Assembly (NCBI GenBank): GCA_902477645.1
Contig: CABSIA010000020.1
Span: 1-29,691, forward strand
DNA: 29,691 bases
Origin: an uncultured Prevotella sp.
GTDB lineage: Bacteria > Bacteroidota > Bacteroidia > Bacteroidales > Bacteroidaceae
Direction: 5' to 3'
The translations under genes were made by a program, and so were the position numbers. The notes beneath the pieces are model-generated. The model saw only the letters and a list, made by a program, of their open reading frames with translations, had not been told where the DNA came from and did not search any database. Each line of letters begins with the position of its first letter. Position 1 is the stretch's first letter. This document shows, one piece after another, positions 1 through 6,866 of this stretch.

Positions 1-1404
1 CGAATGGAGTGGAGTAATAACGAGCAAATATACAATTTGTTTCAGCAACTTGTAGCAGACAACTTCAACACAGTTTCAATACCATTGCCGTGGTTCCGTG
101 TAGAGCCAACAAAAAATGTGTTCGATTGGAGCGTATTGGACTTCTACCTAAAAATGGTTGAAGAAGCTGGCTTAAAAATGGAATTGCTATGGTTTGGAAG
201 CAATACTTGCGGAAGCGTATGGACGGAGCAGCCACCACAAATGCTGCGAGTTCCTGAATATGTGGTTAAAGACTACAAGACGATACCCGAGTCGTCAGAA
301 TACACACTTGACATTGCTGATACAGCATTATTGCACCGCGAGACTTACATTCTCAGCCAGATTATGGAGCATATCGCCCAATGGGATGAGACTCATGGAA
401 ACAAGCATACCATAATAGGAGTACAAATAAATAATGAGCCTTGTGGAAAGAACGGATACCAATTCTCACCCATGGAAATGATGCGTTATCAAAGTGATCT
501 TGCAAAGGCTGTAAAAGACAGCAGGTATGTTACATGGACAAGAGTAAATGCAACAACACACGAATATCAAGACTATATAAATGCCAACGAGACCCTACGC
601 GAAACGGAAGGCACAAATATCGATTTTGTAGGTGGCGACGCTTACGGAAAGACAGCAAAGCAACTTAGCTCGTTCATGCCTAATAAGGGTAAAAATTATA
701 AAATGATTATGGAATGTGGCGCAGAAGAAAACAACAGTCAGCTATATCCATTTGCAGCCCTTACAACGAATACGGCATTGAGCTATTATGAATATGCAGG
801 ACCTGACAATCACGGGCTTTACGACCTTACTTCAACAAAGGGTGTTGTGAAAGTTCATAATGAAAATACACTAAACCTGATCCGTACACAAAACAAACTT
901 TTTAATTCCGCCATGCAGGATATCGCAACAAAGGCCGTTGGAAAGAGCATGAAAATTCATAATGCGACAGGTAGCGACCCTTCGACAACAAAAGGTATAC
1001 TCGGAACGACTCTTGACCCTCTTTCTCCCACGCAAGCAATAAGCATTAAGCGTAGCGACACGGAGCTAGTATTGCTCACTGTACAGAAAGGGAACTGGAA
1101 TATTCCCGAATCATTAAATGCCACAAGTGCAAGCAAAGGCCATTTTGACGAGAATAACGAATGGGTAGAAGAGGAAACTATAAAATTTGATGGCACTTTC
1201 ATTCCAAGAGCAGAAGCATCGGTAATCAGAGTCGTGCTCGATCCTGAGAGTGCAGGAATCAACAATGCAAAAGATGTAACGTTTGTTGCCGAGCAGCAGC
1301 CTGTTTACGATATGCAAGGCCGACTTGTTGATAGAAAATCACTGAAAAGAGGAATATATATCTGCGGAGGGAAAAAACAGTTATTCAATAATATTAAAAA
1401 ATAG
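1..1404 (+). CDS. Clan GH-A glycoside hydrolase (GH35/GH42-like), 5' truncated
   Basis: The frame is open to the left edge, so the N-terminus, including any signal peptide, is missing; the Met at base 4 is probably internal. The visible 467 residues begin in a TIM-barrel fold like those of beta-galactosidases (NTVSIPLPWFRVEP, then MELLWFGSN). Counting from Met at base 4, the likely acid/base is Glu145 in INNEPCG and the likely nucleophile is Glu237 in MIMECGAEE, the usual pair at the ends of strands 4 and 7 in clan A. A beta-rich region follows, and the last 35 or so residues (VYDMQGRLVDRKSLKRGIYI) resemble the C-terminal sorting-like tail common in secreted Bacteroidota proteins, which suggests an exported enzyme. 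The overall form resembles beta-galactosidase-like proteins with a DUF4978-type region, but I cannot fix the family or substrate from sequence alone. A hairpin terminator follows about 70 nt downstream. Confidence 0.7.
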   Translation, partial: RMEWSNNEQIYNLFQQLVADNFNTVSIPLPWFRVEPTKNVFDWSVLDFYLKMVEEAGLKMELLWFGSNTCGSVWTEQPPQMLRVPEYVVKDYKTIPESSEYTLDIADTALLHRETYILSQIMEHIAQWDETHGNKHTIIGVQINNEPCGKNGYQFSPMEMMRYQSDLAKAVKDSRYVTWTRVNATTHEYQDYINANETLRETEGTNIDFVGGDAYGKTAKQLSSFMPNKGKNYKMIMECGAEENNSQLYPFAALTTNTALSYYEYAGPDNHGLYDLTSTKGVVKVHNENTLNLIRTQNKLFNSAMQDIATKAVGKSMKIHNATGSDPSTTKGILGTTLDPLSPTQAISIKRSDTELVLLTVQKGNWNIPESLNATSASKGHFDENNEWVEEETIKFDGTFIPRAEASVIRVVLDPESAGINNAKDVTFVAEQQPVYDMQGRLVDRKSLKRGIYICGGKKQLFNNIKK

Positions 1405-1474
1405 CTTATGCAATTATGCTTTTACTTTGCTGTATGAAATAAGAGTCATAACAGCAGTTTTCTCATAACATACG

Positions 1475-1506
1475 AAAAGGCGAAGTACCGGTGTGCTCCG
1501 CCTTTT
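1475..1506. terminator. Probable bidirectional terminator between GH gene and nadE
   Basis: The arms AAAAGGCG (1475-1482) and CGCCTTTT (1499-1506) form an 8-bp stem around a 16-nt loop, with A/T runs on both sides. It lies between the converging ends of the glycosidase (+) and nadE (-), so it can serve both. The T-tract is interrupted (TTTTGTGTTTTG), so strength is uncertain. Confidence 0.65.
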
Positions 1507-1535
1507 GTGTTTTGTATGTTTTTATCAAAAAAATT

Positions 1536-3458
1536 CTATTCCAAATCCTGAAGCCACAAGGCACCCGACGCATCTGAAGGCATACGCCAGTCGCCCCGCG
1601 GACTGAGGCTTACGCTGCCGACTTTTGGTCCGTCGGGCAGACAGCTGCGCTTGAACTGCTGGCTGAAGAAGCGGCGGCAGAAGGTGGCGAGCCAATGCTG
1701 TATGGTATCATCAGTATATTTGCCCTCGAAAGCTTTGTTGGCAAGAATACGGATTTTCTTCGGGCGGAAGCCATAGCGCAGAAAATAATAGAGGAAAAAG
1801 TCGTGAAGCTCGTAAGGGCCGACAAGGTCTTCGGTTTTCTGTTTTATGTTGCCTTCCTCGTCGGCAGGAATAAGCTCGGGACTTATAGGCGTGTCAATGA
1901 TGTCGCGAAGCGTTGCCGCCGACCGTGCGTCGGTATCTTCGGCAAAGCTCTCTACGAGATAGCGTATGAGAGTTTTGGGCACTCCGGCATTTACGCCGTA
2001 CATGCTCATGTGGTCGCCATTATAAGTAGCCCAGCCAAGGGCAAGCTCCGAGAGATCGCCTGTGCCGATAACCATACCGCCAAACTTGTTGCTGAGGTCC
2101 ATAAGTATCTGAGTGCGCTCACGTGCCTGACTGTTCTCGTATGTCACATCGTGAACTGCCGCATCGTGGCCTATATCCTCAAAATGCTGTGTAACGCTCT
2201 TCGCAATGTTTATCTCGTAAGATGTCACTCCAAGGCTCTCCATCAGGTCAAGGGCATTGTTGCGGGTGCGGCCGGTAGTGCCGAAGCCTGGCATGGTTAC
2301 GCCGATAATTCCCTTGCGCGGCAGCTGCAGCTTGTCGAAAGCACGGACGCAGACAAGAAGGGCAAGAGTTGAGTCGAGTCCGCCACTTATACCGACAATA
2401 ACCCTTTTGCACGATGTGTGCACAAGACGTTTTACAAGTCCCATAGACTGGATATCGAGTATCTCGCGGCACGACTCCCTCATGTCAACTCCATTTGGAA
2501 TGAAAGGTGAGGGATTTACCTGACGCTCAAGAACGAACTCGCGCTCGGCTGCCGAATGCATGTTTATTGTACGTATATTCTCTCCTATCATGCGGCGTTG
2601 CGCATTGGTGTATGTGGTGTTTGCGCTACGGTCGTTACGCAGCCGCTCTACATCTATCTGCACAGCAACCATCTGGTCTTCCATGGCAAAGCGCTCACCC
2701 TCTGCTATAACTTTACCGTTCTCACAGATTATGGCATTGCCGCCATAAACGACATCCTGTGTGCTCTCACCAAATCCGGCAGAGGCATATACATATCCTG
2801 TTATGGTGCGCGCGCTCTGCTGCTTAAGCAACGATACGAGATAGTTGTGCTTGCCTATCAGCTCATCGCTTGCCGAGAGGTTGAAGATGATGTCGGCTCC
2901 AGCAAGAGCAAGATGATTGCTCGGAGGTGTGGGAGCCCAGACATCCTCACAAATCTCAACCCCAAACTTCACGCCGTCTGACGTGCAGAATATTTGTGGA
3001 GCTGACGAGACTGGTATAACTGTTCCGGCAAGACGAACCTCGCAGTCGCGCAAATCCTGCGCAGAGGCAAACCAACGTTTCTCATAGAACTCAGAATAGT
3101 TGGGAAGGTAGGTTTTCGGCACAATGCCCATTACCTGTCCTGCCTGTATGACAACGGCACAATTGAGCAACAGGTCGCCAGCAACAACAGGCATGCCAAC
3201 AATGGCTATGACGCGAAGCTTGCGGGTGAAGTCGAGCAACTGGAATATGGCAGACTCTGCCGCCTCAAGAAGAAGGTTCTGGCGAAAAAGGTCCTGACAA
3301 GTATATCCCGTCAGCGAAAGCTCGGGAAAAGAGATAATCTCAACGCCTTGTCCCTCAGCCTGTGCTATGAGCGACTCTATCTGTTTAAGATTGTATTGGC
3401 AGTCGGCAACCTTTACTGTAGGTACGGCAGCTGCCACTTTTATGAAACCGTATTGCAT
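1536..3458 (-). CDS. nadE: Glutamine-dependent NAD+ synthetase
   Basis: Catalyses the last step of NAD biosynthesis, amidating nicotinate adenine dinucleotide with ATP and ammonia released from glutamine, in the cytoplasm. The 640-residue protein has the two-domain form. The N-terminal carbon-nitrogen hydrolase (glutaminase) domain shows a catalytic Glu46 in SFPELSLTGY, a Lys in PKTYLPNY and a Cys in GVEICEDVW. The C-terminal synthetase domain carries the PP-loop ATP motif SGGLDS at 358-363, then GTGDLSELALGW. The length matches the long glutamine-using family. The start at 3458 is an ATG immediately before the conserved first beta strand. The gene lies downstream of the Smr gene, separated from it by a repeat element, and ends at the converging terminator at 1475-1506. 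I see no promoter of its own, so it may be read from upstream. Confidence 0.96.
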   Translation of the reverse strand: MQYGFIKVAAAVPTVKVADCQYNLKQIESLIAQAEGQGVEIISFPELSLTGYTCQDLFRQNLLLEAAESAIFQLLDFTRKLRVIAIVGMPVVAGDLLLNCAVVIQAGQVMGIVPKTYLPNYSEFYEKRWFASAQDLRDCEVRLAGTVIPVSSAPQIFCTSDGVKFGVEICEDVWAPTPPSNHLALAGADIIFNLSASDELIGKHNYLVSLLKQQSARTITGYVYASAGFGESTQDVVYGGNAIICENGKVIAEGERFAMEDQMVAVQIDVERLRNDRSANTTYTNAQRRMIGENIRTINMHSAAEREFVLERQVNPSPFIPNGVDMRESCREILDIQSMGLVKRLVHTSCKRVIVGISGGLDSTLALLVCVRAFDKLQLPRKGIIGVTMPGFGTTGRTRNNALDLMESLGVTSYEINIAKSVTQHFEDIGHDAAVHDVTYENSQARERTQILMDLSNKFGGMVIGTGDLSELALGWATYNGDHMSMYGVNAGVPKTLIRYLVESFAEDTDARSAATLRDIIDTPISPELIPADEEGNIKQKTEDLVGPYELHDFFLYYFLRYGFRPKKIRILANKAFEGKYTDDTIQHWLATFCRRFFSQQFKRSCLPDGPKVGSVSLSPRGDWRMPSDASGALWLQDLE

Positions 3459-3460
3459 AT

Positions 3461-3586
3461 TTTGAATTACGAGTTTGGAATTTGGAATTACGAGTTGTCG
3501 GCAAAGCCGATTAAGAATTATTTAATTGTGAATTATCAATTCATAATCGCAGCGAAGCGAGAATAATTCAAAACTCGTAATTCAAA
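3461..3586. repeat. Intergenic repeat element, copy A, with 16-bp terminal inverted repeats
   Basis: The core at 3499-3570 is 72 bp and matches 4841-4912 at 67 of 72 positions in the same orientation. It begins with the mini-hairpin CGGCAAAGCCG and contains TCGCAGCGAAGCGA. The core is bounded by a perfect inverted repeat, TTTGAATTACGAGTTT at 3461-3476 and its complement at 3571-3586. It carries no coding potential and fills the gap between the Smr gene and nadE. Confidence 0.85.
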
Positions 3587-3594
3587 ATTCATAA

Positions 3595-4800
3595 TTACTT
3601 AATAGTTACTTGTGTGGCGCCATATCCATATTCCTGGAAACTGGCATCCTGATAAGAATAGCTCTTATAGCGGTATTGCAGGTCGTTGACTATTGCGCGG
3701 CGCAATACTCCCTCGCCCTTGCCATGGATGAAGACAATGCGCTGCTGTTTCCTGTTCTTGTACTGAGCCAACACCTCACGGAACTTTGTCATCTGATAGT
3801 TGAGAATGTCGGCTGAGGACATGCCTGCTGTGGTATCGAGAAGTGCATCAGCATGAAGATCGACAACAACAACATCCTCATCGCCCTTACGCTTTGTGAC
3901 GAAAGGATTGCCCTGCTTTTTCCCGTTATCGTAACGGCGCACGTAGCTGTTGGAATTTCTGTCGGCATCATCATTTATCTGAGTGTCAGACGACTTGTAC
4001 ATTTCCATCTTGAGCTGTTTTGCGTCAACAACAAGTGAGCGCGCGGGCTTGTCGTTTTCTACAATATTATATATAAGAGCAGGACTCTCAAAATATATGT
4101 TTTCAGTAAAGGTGTGAAGTTTGTAGAACTTTACACCGTCTATACGGAACTGGACATCAATAGCCGGCTTCAGTACAAACGGCTTGTCTGACTTATAAGC
4201 AAACATCTGAACGCAAACTTTCGACAGGGTATCAAGCTCATCACGCCGGACCTCCTGAATATACTCTTTTGTGTTTGGCTCAGCCGTACCGTTGGACAAG
4301 ACCGTCCAGTTGGCACCTTCGGCTACCAATATCATATAGGAAATATAATAGTTGGAGTCATTGACGAAATACATGTCAAACGAAGTGTTCGTTATCTCAT
4401 TAACATTGACAGGCACAAAGGCAATGCAGGCTGTAAGCATGTTGCCGCCCTTGCGCTCCTCGACAGGCGCACGGAAAGTTACAGGCTTGTCGGTGTCGGC
4501 AACATCAAAACCGCCGACAGAGGCAGATGCCATTTCCTCATCTTGTCCTTCTTTCATCATAGCCCTGATAGAACGTCCGTCGGATGCCTGCTTACGTCTG
4601 TCGTCTTCGTTCTTAATCTTTGACGCCATCAGGCCACGGCTGGTATAGTCGTCGGTCTGGACAATAACCACGTCATTGATGCGCATAGGTATCTGAAAAC
4701 CATCCTCGTCTTCAACGAGAACTATATCCTTGCCTTGGAAGCCGGCAACTATACCGCCTCCCATTTCTGACAGAAATCTGACTTTATCTCCTTTTTTCAT
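3595..4800 (-). CDS. DUF2027 / Smr domain protein
   Basis: A 401-residue protein. The N-terminal 60 residues (MKKGDKVRFLSEMGGG, then a short SH3-like strand pattern) match DUF2027. The middle is a beta-rich region of unknown role, with an acidic low-complexity stretch near residue 100. The C-terminal 90 residues are an Smr domain, with VDLH at 313-316 and HGKGEG at 359-364, the two signature motifs of Smr nucleases and nucleic-acid binders related to the MutS2 tail. The combination is common in Bacteroidales but has no established function that I know of; nicking or binding of branched DNA or of RNA is inference from the Smr domain. Copies of a 72-bp intergenic repeat lie directly on both sides. 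It is probably co-directional with, and read from, the queA/bat operon upstream. Confidence 0.85.
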   Translation of the reverse strand: MKKGDKVRFLSEMGGGIVAGFQGKDIVLVEDEDGFQIPMRINDVVIVQTDDYTSRGLMASKIKNEDDRRKQASDGRSIRAMMKEGQDEEMASASVGGFDVADTDKPVTFRAPVEERKGGNMLTACIAFVPVNVNEITNTSFDMYFVNDSNYYISYMILVAEGANWTVLSNGTAEPNTKEYIQEVRRDELDTLSKVCVQMFAYKSDKPFVLKPAIDVQFRIDGVKFYKLHTFTENIYFESPALIYNIVENDKPARSLVVDAKQLKMEMYKSSDTQINDDADRNSNSYVRRYDNGKKQGNPFVTKRKGDEDVVVVDLHADALLDTTAGMSSADILNYQMTKFREVLAQYKNRKQQRIVFIHGKGEGVLRRAIVNDLQYRYKSYSYQDASFQEYGYGATQVTIK

Positions 4801-4840
4801 ATATATAATTACAAGTTTTAAACTACGAGTTTCGAATTGA

Positions 4841-4912
4841 CGGCAAAGCCGATTAAGAATTACCTAATTGTGAATTATTAATTCATAATCGAAGCGAAGC
4901 GAGAACAATTCA
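4841..4912. repeat. Intergenic repeat element, copy B
   Basis: A 72-bp core 93% identical by eye (5 differences) to 3499-3570 and in the same orientation. It begins CGGCAAAGCCG and includes GAAGCGAAGCGAGA. Unlike copy A, its flanking inverted repeats are imperfect (TTTCGAATTG on the left, CAATTCATAATTT on the right). It fills the gap between queA and the Smr gene. Confidence 0.85.
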
Positions 4913-4932
4913 TAATTTCTAATTCAAAAATA

Positions 4933-6180
4933 TCAAGGTATCAGCAGTGAGCTGTCGCCATAGCTGAGAAAACGGAAACCGTTACTTAACGCATAGTCGT
5001 AGACACGTTTCCAGTCGCCCTTTAGGAATGCGCTTACAAGCAAGAGCAACGTACTTTGCGGTTGATGGAAATTGGTGACAAGCGCCTTAACTATCTTGTA
5101 GTCATAGCCAGGGGCTATGATTATCTGTGTGCTGGAATGAAGCATAGAGATGTTGTTGCGCTCAAGCCATGACACGATATTTGAGATTGCCTTTTGCGGC
5201 GTTATGCCATTGACAAGCCCGCCATCTACTTTATCGTACGGCTCCCACTGGTTAACATGAAGCTCTGCCTCAGAAGCGTCAGGATTGTCCTCAAGTCTTG
5301 CGCCTATATAATACAGACTCTCAAGAGTCCGCACACTTGTAGTACCGACAGCAATGGCTGAGCAGTTATAATCGAGAAGCGACTGAAGAGTGGACTTCTT
5401 AACACATATATACTCGGTGTGCATCTGGTGTCCGTCTATTTCCTCACTCTTTACAGGCTTAAAAGTTCCGGCACCCACATGCAAGGTAAGCTCCTCGCGG
5501 TGTATGCCGGCATTATCGATAGCAGCAAGAACATTGTCTGTGAAATGAAGTCCGGCGGTAGGAGCTGCAACACTGCCCTTTATCTTAGAATAAACAGTCT
5601 GATAAGTTGTCTTGTCGCTGTCTTCGGTCTCTCTGTTGAGATATGGGGGAATAGGCAACTCGCCTATTGCGTCGAGAATTTCAGAGAAAGAGATTGTTGT
5701 ATCGTCCCACTCGAAGTCTACCCAATAGTTGGTCCCCCCACTCTTCTCTTGAGCCTTATCCCGCTGCATGGCAGCCTTGAAGTTTATTATGGTTCAATTC
5801 ACATCGAACGTTCTCGACAATGAGCCTTCTTTCCATTTCTTCAAATTTCCAACCATACACAGCCATGAACATGAGCCATGTGTCTGGAACATAAGCTCAT
5901 AATCAGCCGGCTGCGCAGGCTCCATAAGGAAAACCTCTATCAAGGCACCAGTCTCTTTACGGAAGTGCATACGTGCCTGAATAACCCGGGTATTGTTGAA
6001 AACCATAAGGGATTTCTCAGGCAGATAAGACGGCAGGTTTCTGAAAACATCATAGGAGAGTTCTCCGTGGCGGTAAACGAGCAGCTTACTGGTATCTCGT
6101 GGAGAGACTGGAAATTTCGCGATGCGACTGTCTGGTAAATCATAATTATAGTCGCTGATATGAATATGTTTTGTCTGCAT
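4933..6180 (-). pseudogene. queA: QueA (SAM:tRNA ribosyltransferase-isomerase) interrupted by an in-frame TGA
   Basis: QueA transfers and isomerises the ribose of S-adenosylmethionine onto preQ1 in tRNA, giving epoxyqueuosine. The N-terminal part (6180-5794, 128 residues, SDYNYDLPDSRIAKFPVSPR to LSRTFDVN) and the C-terminal part (to 4933, with LPIPPYLNRETEDSDKTTYQ, SKIKGSVAAPTAGLHFTD and ELTLHVGAGTFKPVK) are in the same frame. They are separated only by a TGA at 5796-5794, after which TIINFKAAMQRDK follows without a shift. Related Bacteroidales proteins, as I recall them, have VNG here, so Gly to stop (such as GGA to TGA) is the simplest reading. Without the stop the protein would be about 414 residues, a normal length. 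The C-terminal part could restart at ATG 5769, but it would lack the N-terminal half of the fold. Alternatives are a sequencing error or readthrough. It starts 7 nt downstream of the PAP2 gene, so it is probably in the bat transcript. Confidence 0.85.
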
Positions 6181-6187
6181 TGATAAA

Positions 6188-6862
6188 TCAAATTAAAGGA
6201 ATTATAACTATGGCTACGAGCAACAGACAGAAAACAGCTGTTACCATGTCGATATCGGCCACGCTATATCCCGAAGATGAGAACTGAGTTGATATATAAT
6301 TGAAACGTGGTGTTATCTTAAAAAACAGATACTTGCTGAATACGAACACCAGAATGCCAACTACAATGCCTGCGAGCAAACCAGCCAGTATGTCGGAAGG
6401 ATAATGAACACCAAGATAAACCCGGGAATAACAGTTAATCAAAGACCAGAATATCATTGTGGTAGTGAAAACCCTATTACGTATCCACAAGCTAAGGTAC
6501 AGGGCAAGCGAGAATGTATTAGCCGCATGAGCAGAGAAAAAGCCATATTTGCCAGGGCGGTAGTTGTTGACAACATCTATGGAATACTTTAGTATAGGGT
6601 CGTTAACAGGCCGCCAACGCGCAAACAATGGTTTTGATATGAGATCAGCCGCAATTGTAGAAATGAGCACACAACCAATGGCACAGCCTACGATAATAGC
6701 AATCTGAGCCATAGACTCATTATTCTTTATGACAAGAATAAAAAGAGCCATATATAATGGTATCCACGTAATGCCGTTTGTAACCATCATCATAATGCCG
6801 TCAACGAACGACGAGTCACTCCCGTTGAGGAGCATAAGCAGTTGCGTGTCTAATTCTTGCAT
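6188..6862 (-). CDS. PAP2-family membrane phosphatase
   Basis: A 224-residue membrane protein with about five or six hydrophobic segments and the three PAP2 acid-phosphatase signatures in order: K77-PLFARW-RP85, SAHAAN at 110-115 (the usual PSGH form with Ala before His) and SR146-147...H153-YPSD157, giving the catalytic histidine pair and phosphate-binding arginines. Family members dephosphorylate undecaprenyl pyrophosphate, phosphatidylglycerol phosphate or lipid A. The specific substrate cannot be told from the sequence. It starts 4 nt after the batD-batE stop and is followed 7 nt later by queA, so it is very probably part of the bat operon transcript. This fits a role in the cell envelope, though the functional link is inference. 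Confidence 0.88.
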   Translation of the reverse strand: MQELDTQLLMLLNGSDSSFVDGIMMMVTNGITWIPLYMALFILVIKNNESMAQIAIIVGCAIGCVLISTIAADLISKPLFARWRPVNDPILKYSIDVVNNYRPGKYGFFSAHAANTFSLALYLSLWIRNRVFTTTMIFWSLINCYSRVYLGVHYPSDILAGLLAGIVVGILVFVFSKYLFFKITPRFNYISTQFSSSGYSVADIDMVTAVFCLLLVAIVIIPLI

Positions 6863-6866
6863 GTTT

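Noticed and set aside
1695..2372. 225-codon plus-strand open frame opposite nadE
   Set aside because: It lies wholly antisense to strongly conserved nadE and shows no family motif; it is a shadow frame.
5794..5796. Reassigned TGA codon or selenocysteine in queA
   Set aside because: TGA ends other genes in this window at sensible places (both GT2 genes, tcdA, ilvC), no hairpin typical of selenocysteine insertion is seen after the codon, and the position is not a cysteine in the family.
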